64,000 nt of DNA from Rhodovibrionaceae bacterium. GTDB taxonomy: Bacteria > Pseudomonadota > Alphaproteobacteria > Kiloniellales > DSM-21159. A program made the position numbers and the translations under genes. The first letter of the stretch is position 1, and each line of letters begins with the position of its first letter. Below the pieces are notes generated by a model. It was not told where the DNA came from. It saw only the letters and a program-made list of their open reading frames with translations, and ran no database searches. Positions 33,761 to 40,964 of the stretch are shown here, piece after piece. The stretch is from NCBI GenBank assembly GCA_028279885.1, contig JANQMX010000028.1:1-64000 (forward strand). The letters run 5' to 3'.

Positions 33761-34075
33761 CTAGTCCGTTCCGTCAAGTGCCGGGGCGCTGCTCTCAGCG
33801 TTCGGCTCTGGTGGAATTTCGGCGCATTCTACAGTGCTCTCTATCCGCAGCTCATGCCTCTCCACATCCAGCTCGTCGAGCCACCAGACACGAGCCGTCT
33901 CCTCCATAAACGCCAGATACCGCTGCGTAGAGTCTGCATCAGCTGCATCCTCGCAGATCTTGAGGCTGTCGAAGCTTCGGACTCTGTACAAGGAACCCAC
34001 GTGTTGCCAACTTTCTGCACTTCCGGAAGCAGCCGAAGTGTAGATTTCCAGGACCATATACATTTCGCCAATCAT
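33761..34075 (-). CDS. small two-cysteine protein (copy C1)
   Basis: This 104-residue protein has YMVLEIYTSAASGSAESWQH, then YRVRSFDSLKICEDAADA, a helix, and ELRIESTVECAEIP with the second Cys, then an acidic Pro-rich tail. It is homologous to the protein at 28372-28668 and more distantly to D1 and D2. There is no clear cleavable signal peptide. Confidence 0.6.
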   Translation of the reverse strand: MIGEMYMVLEIYTSAASGSAESWQHVGSLYRVRSFDSLKICEDAADADSTQRYLAFMEETARVWWLDELDVERHELRIESTVECAEIPPEPNAESSAPALDGTD

Positions 34076-34181
34076 ATCGCTCGTCTAGCGCACATATTGA
34101 TGAAAAGACAACAGTCTAGGGTTACTCAATCCGAACTCACGCCCCACATCTCGGTTCCCTGCCAGCGAGTAGATGGTTCAG

Positions 34182-34595
34182 TTATCGGCCCTGCTTGACC
34201 AGCTGCGCGACTAACGAAATCTCTTCGTTCGACGCTATGTGGTCCTCTGCAAGCGCTCCGCTGTAAGCGCCCAGTAGTTGCATTCGGGCGCCCGGCGACA
34301 TGCTCGCGAGCATTTCCACGGGTGAGGTTTGCGTACGAGTCTCTATGGCGCTTAGCTCGTCTTCATTGACGTTGGATCCACTGGGCGAGTTCTGGAGTCC
34401 CTGCTGCGGTTCGATCCTTGGAAACCTACCACGACCATGGCTCGGGTGACCTTGCCGAGGTACGGAGCCCCGCCCTTGCTCCAGATGCCCCTGTCTTGTG
34501 GAGCCGCGTTTGAAACGTCTGTTCGGGGGAACATCTGGAGACACAGAGCCACCCGACGGTTCCGACCTTTGCGAGCGCTCTTCGTCAGGAGTCAA
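34182..34595 (-). CDS. small disordered protein, unit 1 accessory
   Basis: This 137-residue frame starts with a TTG overlapping the previous stop. The N-terminal 75 residues are Arg/Gly/Pro/Ser-rich (QGHLEQGRGSVPRQGHPSHG) and likely disordered. The C-terminal part is a small helical segment (EMLASMSPGARMQLLGAYSG). There is no recognised domain and no clear counterpart in unit 2. Base composition is lower in GC than neighbouring structural genes. Confidence 0.42.
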   Translation of the reverse strand: MTPDEERSQRSEPSGGSVSPDVPPNRRFKRGSTRQGHLEQGRGSVPRQGHPSHGRGRFPRIEPQQGLQNSPSGSNVNEDELSAIETRTQTSPVEMLASMSPGARMQLLGAYSGALAEDHIASNEEISLVAQLVKQGR

Positions 34596-34963
34596 CTCAT
34601 ATCGTCCGTAGCTCGACGATCGATGGAGATGAAGTCCGAGGGTGCTTTATCGAATTCAGCTCCTTGGGATTCGATCTCTAGCCCCAAAACAGATGGCGCA
34701 TCATCAGATGAAACTGTAGCGATCCTTGATGTTCGATCAATTGAGTGCTGAGAGCTACGCTCGCCGCTTCGTTCAAGGACCTGCAAGACTTCCAAGAGGT
34801 TCTCATTTGGCGGCAAACGGCTCTCGCTCAGCTCGGTGCTAACGCCATCGACCAGGAGCGTCTGAACCGGCAGCGGCAAACTTGCGAAACGTTCCGGCAA
34901 AGAAGCGTAACTCGTTGACCGGCTCGTCTTGGGTTGAATGCTCTCGAAACGCGCTTCTCGCAT
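34592..34963 (-). CDS. small protein of unknown function, unit 1 accessory
   Basis: This 123-residue protein starts at an ATG at 34963, five bases after the B1 stop, with a GGAGGCGGG site overlapping the B1 end. The central segment SLPERFASLPLPVQTLLVDG is predicted helical; the rest is Ser/Asp-rich. No family is recognised. It may be a detached C-terminal part of the B protein, as B2 has a comparable Ser-rich tail. Confidence 0.45.
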   Translation of the reverse strand: MREARFESIQPKTSRSTSYASLPERFASLPLPVQTLLVDGVSTELSESRLPPNENLLEVLQVLERSGERSSQHSIDRTSRIATVSSDDAPSVLGLEIESQGAEFDKAPSDFISIDRRATDDMS

Positions 34964-34967
34964 CGTG

Positions 34968-35708
34968 TCACCCGCCTCCAACGTTCCCTCGACCGACCGA
35001 GGGCTCGCTCCGGCTGCTCGGTGAAAGACCAATCAAATCGAGAAATGCGCCCCTGAGAATTGATTTGAAGAACGCCTGCGAGAATGGGTCGTGCGTTACG
35101 ACAGGTGACGTCATGGCATCCGTCTGTAAGATCAACTCGGTCAAGAACGCATCCTTTGTGGACTCGGCAATTGCGGTTGCAATCCGTTCGGTGGCCGACT
35201 CCTGCCGTTCGTCACGCTCTTTCGACCGGCGCTGCTTTGAACCAGGCCGCCGCCCCTTCGATACGACGATATCCAGGGCACTGCCCTCGTTCCGGATAGC
35301 TTCGAAAGGCAGGCTAAGGGTGTCGACGAGTTCGCTGTCAGCGCGAACGCTGCGTGAGTGAAGCAGATCCAACCTGCCCTGCTGGGCACAGAGATGATCG
35401 ACATAGCCCTCCGGTACAGACTGATCGATAACTATGTCTCTGCCGCAGTAATTCCGAACATCTTCTGGCTGGATCCTCCGAGGCCAATTTAGGAAGCCCT
35501 CAAGCCTTCCGTCTGCGCGCCTCTTAACCGTCAAATCAGGCAGATTGTGATACGCCAGGACAAGTTGATCGAGTCCCAAGGTCGACGTGAACTCTCGGCG
35601 TGTCAGCTCGACGCGCGCCATGAAGGCCTGCCCTGGTGGCGCCGAGAGTTCGTAGAGAGACTGCCGACCGCCAAGTCCTCTTTCGTTGTCCAAATCGGAG
35701 CAGAGCAT
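34968..35708 (-). CDS. ejection-protein partner B1
   Basis: This 246-residue protein is taken from the ATG at 35708, nine bases after the A1 stop; an overlapping start at 35789 is also open. Its C-terminal half (IAESTKDAFLTELILQTDAM ... DPFSQAFFKSILRGAFLDLI) lines up with the ATEGIVELQLE ... DYEFWRDILVDAGLG region of B2. The N-terminal half differs from B2. It is likely the unit 1 partner of protein A1. Confidence 0.52.
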   Translation of the reverse strand: MLCSDLDNERGLGGRQSLYELSAPPGQAFMARVELTRREFTSTLGLDQLVLAYHNLPDLTVKRRADGRLEGFLNWPRRIQPEDVRNYCGRDIVIDQSVPEGYVDHLCAQQGRLDLLHSRSVRADSELVDTLSLPFEAIRNEGSALDIVVSKGRRPGSKQRRSKERDERQESATERIATAIAESTKDAFLTELILQTDAMTSPVVTHDPFSQAFFKSILRGAFLDLIGLSPSSRSEPSVGRGNVGGG

Positions 35709-35716
35709 AAACTGCG

Positions 35717-38206
35717 TCACGGTCTTGCCCCCCAGACCTGTTGTGCGAACGAAGATGAATCCCCCTGCCACGATTGGAGCTGTTCCCAAGTCACGGTAAC
35801 AAGACTGCCGTCCTCACGTGCTACAGGACGGCCGCCCTGGTCGACCAACTGAACGCCATCGCAGGTATTGCGCCAGAAGCCGAAAGTTCGAACGTTGTCG
35901 GCGTACTGCTCGGCGATCTGTTCTTTATCCTGAACAGCTCCGACATCTGGAAACACATTGGCGACTGCGCGACTATGGTTGCTTGCTGTTATGTCTCGCT
36001 TGACCGCGCTCAGCAGTTGGTTCGCTTTGTCGGGATCTATTTCCGGGCGCAAGCCATTGTCACGCCCAACGGACAGCAGAACCCTGTCATGGTCATTCAG
36101 CCGTCCGAAGGGGAAGATGGCTTCAACTGCAAGGCGGGCGATTCGATCCGCATTGACGGCACTACCGCCGCTGCCCTGGCTAACAAACTTCTGCAACGCG
36201 AAGAGGATTGCCGCCTGGAGGCGAGCCTCGCTCTCCCGCGTTTGGCGGTTGGCGTGGAAAATCGAGCGAAACTCCTCGCTCCGCTGACGCACCCGACTTT
36301 CAATGCCACGCGCAACGGTCTTGCCGAGTTCTATATCACCGCCGAACAGCTTGCCGATCTCTGCAAAGAGCTCGCTCCGGTCCTTCGACAAAGCTTGCCG
36401 CAAATCGTCCGCGGCCGGATAGTTGCCGCTGTTCCAAAGGTGCGCAACGACCCCAAGGGCATCGGGAAGGCCCGCTTGCATCAGCTCATCGAGCGAACGG
36501 TCGGCATGTCGGCCTTGGCGGCTCATGAAGTTCCACAGGCGATCGACCCGCTGTAACATCGGCAATGCTTCGAGCTCAGCCAAGGTGGCCGTCACTATTT
36601 CGTTGCTGAGTACACGGCTTCCTTCGCTCGTGCCCTTGAGAGCCTTCTGCATCTCCAAGCAGAGATCAATGGCGTGCTCGTTCAAACGGACCTGCTCGCT
36701 GAAACCAGTTGCCTGCTCCGCCGCCAGCGCCGCCTCGCTGCAACGTCCCGGAAGCTTCATGATATGGCCAACTGGATCACTCTCCAGGCTCACCCGGTTG
36801 TCGTTGATGCCGTGCTCTTCAGGGCCCTTCTCGGGATTGGCGCGCTGCTGCCCCGCCGCGGCGCTTTCATCGCTTTCTTGACGGTTGGTATCGAGCTCAG
36901 CACCACTCGCTTCGTCAGCTCGTGTGTCGGCGCCCTCGCCAACTTGGAGGCGGTCGCTTGTCGCACCACCGGCGAGCGTTTCGTCACCCTGACTGCTTGC
37001 AAGCGTTTCGTCCGGCGCCTCTCTTGTGCCGCTGCCACTTTCGAACACGCCGAATGCCGCTTCGATCTCGGCCGGCGTCATGAGCGCTGTTTGCGCACGA
37101 ACCTCGGCGCGTCTGCGCTCAGACTCCAACTGCCGCGCTTTCCGTTCGCCGACCTCGCCGGGGAAGATCTCGCGCAGGGTGTCCGGCGTGATGTGCGGGT
37201 CGCCGTCTTCGCCGGCCCGCAGGCGTTGCAGTTCGAACCGCTGGCGGGTGTCGGCATCGACCTGCCGCTCCATCAGAGCGGCGCGCTGGCGCTGCCCGAC
37301 CTCGGCGGTGGTCTGCACGACCAGCGCCGCCAATTCCTCCGGCGGAACGATGCCTTCGAAGCGCCCGGCCTCCATCTCGCGCAGCAGGGCCTCGGGGTTC
37401 GGCCCGGCCAGCCGCGCCTGGCGGTAGCTCTTGAAGATGGCACGCCGTGCCGCCAGCATCTCCTCTTCGATCAGATCGGGGCGCAGGCCGCTCGCCCGAA
37501 TCATCTCTTCCATTTTCTGGAAAGCATAATCCAGCCTGGCCGGTTCCTGCCCGACAAGCTCGAGGTACTCCTGGCGGGTGCTCGTAATCCCTCGCCGAAT
37601 GGCAAGGATGCCACGGTCGCGCTCAACGGCGTAGGCTTCGTTGTAGTACTCGGCCCGATGCGCCTCGAAGTCGGTGCTTAGGAGCGGCCGAAGCTCCGGC
37701 GCGACAAGGTTTAAGGCCTCTTCGGCGCGGCGGTCATAGTCTTCCAGCCAAGCCTGGGCGAAGCCGCTGGCATCGCTATCGCCGAGCGCCTCGACAGCCT
37801 GAGCGAAGGCCTCCGAATTCTGCCGCAGGAAGCGGGCAAACTCCTGGCTCGCCGCCTGAAAGTTCTTTCTCTGCCCGACGCTCTCCGGCCTGGCAGGCTC
37901 CAGCTCCGCTGCAGGCTGCGCGACGGGCCCGAACTGCAGCCGCGTGTCCTCTGCCTCCCGATCCTTGGGCGGGCCGGGGCGCAGACGGTTGCGGGTGCGA
38001 GGCTCGGCCGCTTCCGCATCGAGGTCGCCGCGCAGGTCCGGGCCGCGCCCGGGTTGAACCCGCGGCTCCCGTAGGTCGGGACCGCGCCCTGGTTGAACGG
38101 CCGCCTTCCGTGATTCGGCGACGATCGGCCCCAGCGCATCGCGATCCTCAGGAGGGCCTGCGCGCAGGCGGCTGGGCCGCGCGCCGGCGGTCATAACTTT
38201 CGGCAT
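35717..38206 (-). CDS. ejection-type internal virion protein A1
   Basis: This 829-residue protein has a Pro/Arg-rich head with the VQPGRGPDLR tandem repeat, then a helical domain nearly identical to A2 up to about residue 365 (ARRAIFKSYRQARLAGPNPE). A Glu/Ser-rich linker and a distinct helical middle (RSELFAEIGKLFGGDIELGK, LQAAILFALQKFV) follow. The C-terminal module RNTCDGVQLVDQGGRPVARE plus VTVTWEQL is shared with A2. Its position after gp14-like matches T7 gp15. An AGGGAGG site precedes the ATG. Confidence 0.72.
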   Translation of the reverse strand: MPKVMTAGARPSRLRAGPPEDRDALGPIVAESRKAAVQPGRGPDLREPRVQPGRGPDLRGDLDAEAAEPRTRNRLRPGPPKDREAEDTRLQFGPVAQPAAELEPARPESVGQRKNFQAASQEFARFLRQNSEAFAQAVEALGDSDASGFAQAWLEDYDRRAEEALNLVAPELRPLLSTDFEAHRAEYYNEAYAVERDRGILAIRRGITSTRQEYLELVGQEPARLDYAFQKMEEMIRASGLRPDLIEEEMLAARRAIFKSYRQARLAGPNPEALLREMEAGRFEGIVPPEELAALVVQTTAEVGQRQRAALMERQVDADTRQRFELQRLRAGEDGDPHITPDTLREIFPGEVGERKARQLESERRRAEVRAQTALMTPAEIEAAFGVFESGSGTREAPDETLASSQGDETLAGGATSDRLQVGEGADTRADEASGAELDTNRQESDESAAAGQQRANPEKGPEEHGINDNRVSLESDPVGHIMKLPGRCSEAALAAEQATGFSEQVRLNEHAIDLCLEMQKALKGTSEGSRVLSNEIVTATLAELEALPMLQRVDRLWNFMSRQGRHADRSLDELMQAGLPDALGVVAHLWNSGNYPAADDLRQALSKDRSELFAEIGKLFGGDIELGKTVARGIESRVRQRSEEFRSIFHANRQTRESEARLQAAILFALQKFVSQGSGGSAVNADRIARLAVEAIFPFGRLNDHDRVLLSVGRDNGLRPEIDPDKANQLLSAVKRDITASNHSRAVANVFPDVGAVQDKEQIAEQYADNVRTFGFWRNTCDGVQLVDQGGRPVAREDGSLVTVTWEQLQSWQGDSSSFAQQVWGARP

Positions 38207-38218
38207 GGCTTCACCTCC

Positions 38219-38692
38219 CTACCCGCCCTCGTCCTTTGGGACCAATTGCCCGGCGATCTTGGTGCCGCCGGTCAGAAGAGCGGTGCCGGCTTTGAAGATG
38301 CCGTCGCTGCGAGCCTGGCGGCCGCGGAAGCGCGCCAAAGCCGCATCGTTCTCGAAATTCTGCGCACCGATTTCGCTTCGGAAACGGATCGCCTGCAGCG
38401 CCAATTCGTCCTGCTTGGCGCTGTCGGCCAAGAGGTCGATAGGCTGACCGGTCAGTGCTGTGCCTTGACTGCCGAGCTGGGCCACCTGCTGCCCGAAGGC
38501 ACGGCGTTGCTCGCTGCGTTCTTGGGCAACTTCGAACTGTGCGACGTTGCGTTGCGCTTGCGCCTGCTGCTCGGCCGCTTGGGCTTGAGCCTTCGCCGCC
38601 GCATCGGCGGCGTTGCCTTCGCGGATCGCGCCGATGGCACTCATGGCCGTGCTGGCCGCCGTCATGGCGACTACGGCAACGGGGTGACACAT
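38219..38692 (-). CDS. internal virion protein, gp14-like
   Basis: This 157-residue protein starts MCHPVAVVAMTAASTAMSAI and continues with a long Ala/Gln/Glu helix (KAQAQAAEQQAQAQRNVAQF). It ends TALLTGGTKIAGQLVPKD. The hydrophobic start, long amphipathic helix and position between the nozzle and larger core proteins are typical of the gp14 family of the T7 ejectosome. Its last 24 codons are copied at 33215-33289. Confidence 0.78.
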   Translation of the reverse strand: MCHPVAVVAMTAASTAMSAIGAIREGNAADAAAKAQAQAAEQQAQAQRNVAQFEVAQERSEQRRAFGQQVAQLGSQGTALTGQPIDLLADSAKQDELALQAIRFRSEIGAQNFENDAALARFRGRQARSDGIFKAGTALLTGGTKIAGQLVPKDEGG

Positions 38693-38722
38693 GCGTTTTC
38701 CTTCGTCCCTAGGGTTCAGGCT

Positions 38723-40948
38723 TCAGCCTGCGTTGCTGGTGATCTGCATGGCGTAGCTCGCCACGGTCATGGGGGCGGCGCCCACCGGCTCGAAGCGCAC
38801 GATCAGATCTTCATCGGTGAAGCCCTGAGGAGCGCCATAGCTTTTGAGCCCGGTGAAGAGCGGGGCGGAGCTGCCGAGCGGATCGCTCGTCTTGCGAAAC
38901 TGCGCCTCCAGCATCTCACCGGGCCGGCCGTAGCGGGCCAGCAATGTGTCGACAAAGCGGATGCCGATGCGGTGTCCGGCCTTGGGAAGACCCATGCTGG
39001 GGCCGGATTGGTTGCCGGGCTCGAGCGGTAGGGTTTCGATGGCGCTTAGCGGTGCGTAGTCGAGGCCGACGATCACCTTGGATGCAGCCCGGTCGATGGT
39101 GAGGCTGCCGTCGTTCGCCACCGTCACGTCGGGTTGCAGGGCACCGTCCGCCCAGACACCCACGGCCTCTCCCGCCAAGTGCCCGGCCCCTACGAAGTTG
39201 GTCTTCAGACCACCTTCGTACTTGATCGCGCTGTCCAGGAAGACGGCATCGACCTTATCGTCCGGGCTTGCGGGCCGGTATTCGCTCGACAGCACCTCGA
39301 CGTAGCGTTTGATGAGGCCGTTAACTCTGCGCTCGACAATCAACCAGACGTCGTCCTGATCGGGCTCGGGTGTGACCGCAACCGACAGAACCTTCACCTC
39401 GCTTCCGCCCAAAGGGTGGCGATGCCAAGCCGTCACCTCCTGCTCACGCAGCAGTGTGAAACCGAGCAGACTGCCGTTGCTGTCGACCGCCCAGAGGATC
39501 GACCAGGGCTGCCGCTGATAGGCCAGGCGTCGGAAACCCGCCTCGGTCATGTGGCTCGCCAGTGCATTCATGTCCGGGCTCTTGAAGCCATCGGCCTGAA
39601 TGCTGAATGCCATCTCGTGCAGCTTACGCCCCGCGCGCTGCACGAAATAGACGGCCTGGTCGATCTTCACCGGGCGCACCTGGGCCGCGCCCGCGGATGT
39701 CGCCTTGACAGCCGTGACGTTCTCCGGCGTCAGCGCCTCGCCCAAGCTTGAGGCTTGCAGAATCCACTCGCCGCCTTCGGTCAGCACCCGCAAGGGGTCG
39801 GCCGACAGGATGGCGCGGATGGCATTCACCTGGTCATCGGCTAAGGTGCGGGTGATGGCGTTGTCGGCCAGGATGTCGCCGTTCTTTTCCGAGCCGTCGA
39901 ACAGCTCTTTGTCTGGCCCGAAGCCGCCGACCACCGTGCTCCACACGGTCTGCGGCTCATGCGTCGTGCGTCCGGTCCAGAGGCGTTCTTCGTGGAACAC
40001 ACCGACCGCCGGCCAGCCTCTGCGGTCGCTCCAAGCGCCCTCGCTCCACTGTGCCGTGCCGTTGTCTGCACCGACGATGGGAAAGGGAATGCGCTCCAGT
40101 ACATCCGCCTTGACGCTCTTGCCGCTGGTGAACTCGGTAATGCGGACAATGCCGAAGATGCCAGATTCGAAGGTCCAGTCCACGGCGCCGTCGGAGCGCG
40201 CGCCCTCTTCATGTATTGGCGCCTTGTTACCAGCGGTTCCGCCGGCCGCGGTGGTATAGAAGAGACTCTCATTGACCACACGCGCATTCGCGCCATAGGC
40301 CCTGCCGTTGTTCCAGGCCGCAATCCCGCTCAGGTCAGTAGCGCGCAGCTTGAAGAGTCCGCCAACGTTCTCTGCAGTAAAAACGTCCGTGTCGCCTATC
40401 ACTGTGAGGGTGATGTCCTGCCCCTCAGCGGCAGATGCTTCGATCTTCAGGTTTTCATTGTCATTCTCCGGCAGGAATGGCCCACCCTCGAAGACCAGCT
40501 CTTCTATCGTCCAGTCTGTGTCACTGGTGCGCTTCACCTTCCGGGGCCGATAACCGGGGTGAAGGAGGTAGAGGATATCTGCGCTCTGTGTCCAATAGAG
40601 CTCATCCAGGTCGGCGGCGCCATACGGCGTGGCGATCTCCAGCGGATTGCCGCCGCCGACCACCTGCCCGCGATCGCGGAAGACACGGAAGTGGCTGTCT
40701 CCGAACTCCAGCATGTAAGCCTGCGTGGTCGAGAAGATGAAGGGGACGAGCACCGCTTCTGCATTGCCTTTGGTCTCGGCCAGAAAGATCGTCCCCGGAC
40801 GTCGGGTTGCCGGCCCCTGTACGCTGGGGATGAAGTTCGAGACTAGGCGGCAGGCTGTGGAGTATTGGGCGACATCGCTGCGCCCGAGCATCTCCGGCGA
40901 CCACTCGCCGCCACTGAAGGTGTATTGCTGAGATTGGATGCGCGGCAT
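38723..40948 (-). CDS. tail tubular protein B / nozzle (gp12-like)
   Basis: This 741-residue protein begins MPRIQSQQYTFSGGEWSPEM, then LVSNFIPSVQGPATRRPGTI, the conserved N-terminal pattern of podovirus nozzle proteins. A VFHEERLWTGRTTHEPQTVW segment and a KSPDMNALASHMTE repeat-like region follow. The protein forms the tip of the short tail and follows the adaptor gene, as in T7. Length is close to T7 gp12 (about 790). Confidence 0.88.
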   Translation of the reverse strand: MPRIQSQQYTFSGGEWSPEMLGRSDVAQYSTACRLVSNFIPSVQGPATRRPGTIFLAETKGNAEAVLVPFIFSTTQAYMLEFGDSHFRVFRDRGQVVGGGNPLEIATPYGAADLDELYWTQSADILYLLHPGYRPRKVKRTSDTDWTIEELVFEGGPFLPENDNENLKIEASAAEGQDITLTVIGDTDVFTAENVGGLFKLRATDLSGIAAWNNGRAYGANARVVNESLFYTTAAGGTAGNKAPIHEEGARSDGAVDWTFESGIFGIVRITEFTSGKSVKADVLERIPFPIVGADNGTAQWSEGAWSDRRGWPAVGVFHEERLWTGRTTHEPQTVWSTVVGGFGPDKELFDGSEKNGDILADNAITRTLADDQVNAIRAILSADPLRVLTEGGEWILQASSLGEALTPENVTAVKATSAGAAQVRPVKIDQAVYFVQRAGRKLHEMAFSIQADGFKSPDMNALASHMTEAGFRRLAYQRQPWSILWAVDSNGSLLGFTLLREQEVTAWHRHPLGGSEVKVLSVAVTPEPDQDDVWLIVERRVNGLIKRYVEVLSSEYRPASPDDKVDAVFLDSAIKYEGGLKTNFVGAGHLAGEAVGVWADGALQPDVTVANDGSLTIDRAASKVIVGLDYAPLSAIETLPLEPGNQSGPSMGLPKAGHRIGIRFVDTLLARYGRPGEMLEAQFRKTSDPLGSSAPLFTGLKSYGAPQGFTDEDLIVRFEPVGAAPMTVASYAMQITSNAG

Positions 40949-40964
40949 CTCGGGGGACTCCCTG

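Larger units (their letters stand above)
33357..38290 (-). repeat. ejection-protein cassette, duplicate unit 1
   Basis: The order is gp14-like 3' end, A (829 aa), B (246 aa), two extra small ORFs, two small two-Cys proteins and a terminator. It is the counterpart of unit 2 (27806-33300). Confidence 0.75.

Noticed and set aside
33743..34198. 151-codon plus-strand frame over the small C1 protein
   Set aside because: Antisense to a protein with a clear paralogue in unit 2; no ribosome site.
36674..37681. 335-codon plus-strand frame opposite gene A1
   Set aside because: Mirrors the GC-rich coding strand of A1; an equivalent shadow appears opposite A2, so it tracks the duplication, not a gene.
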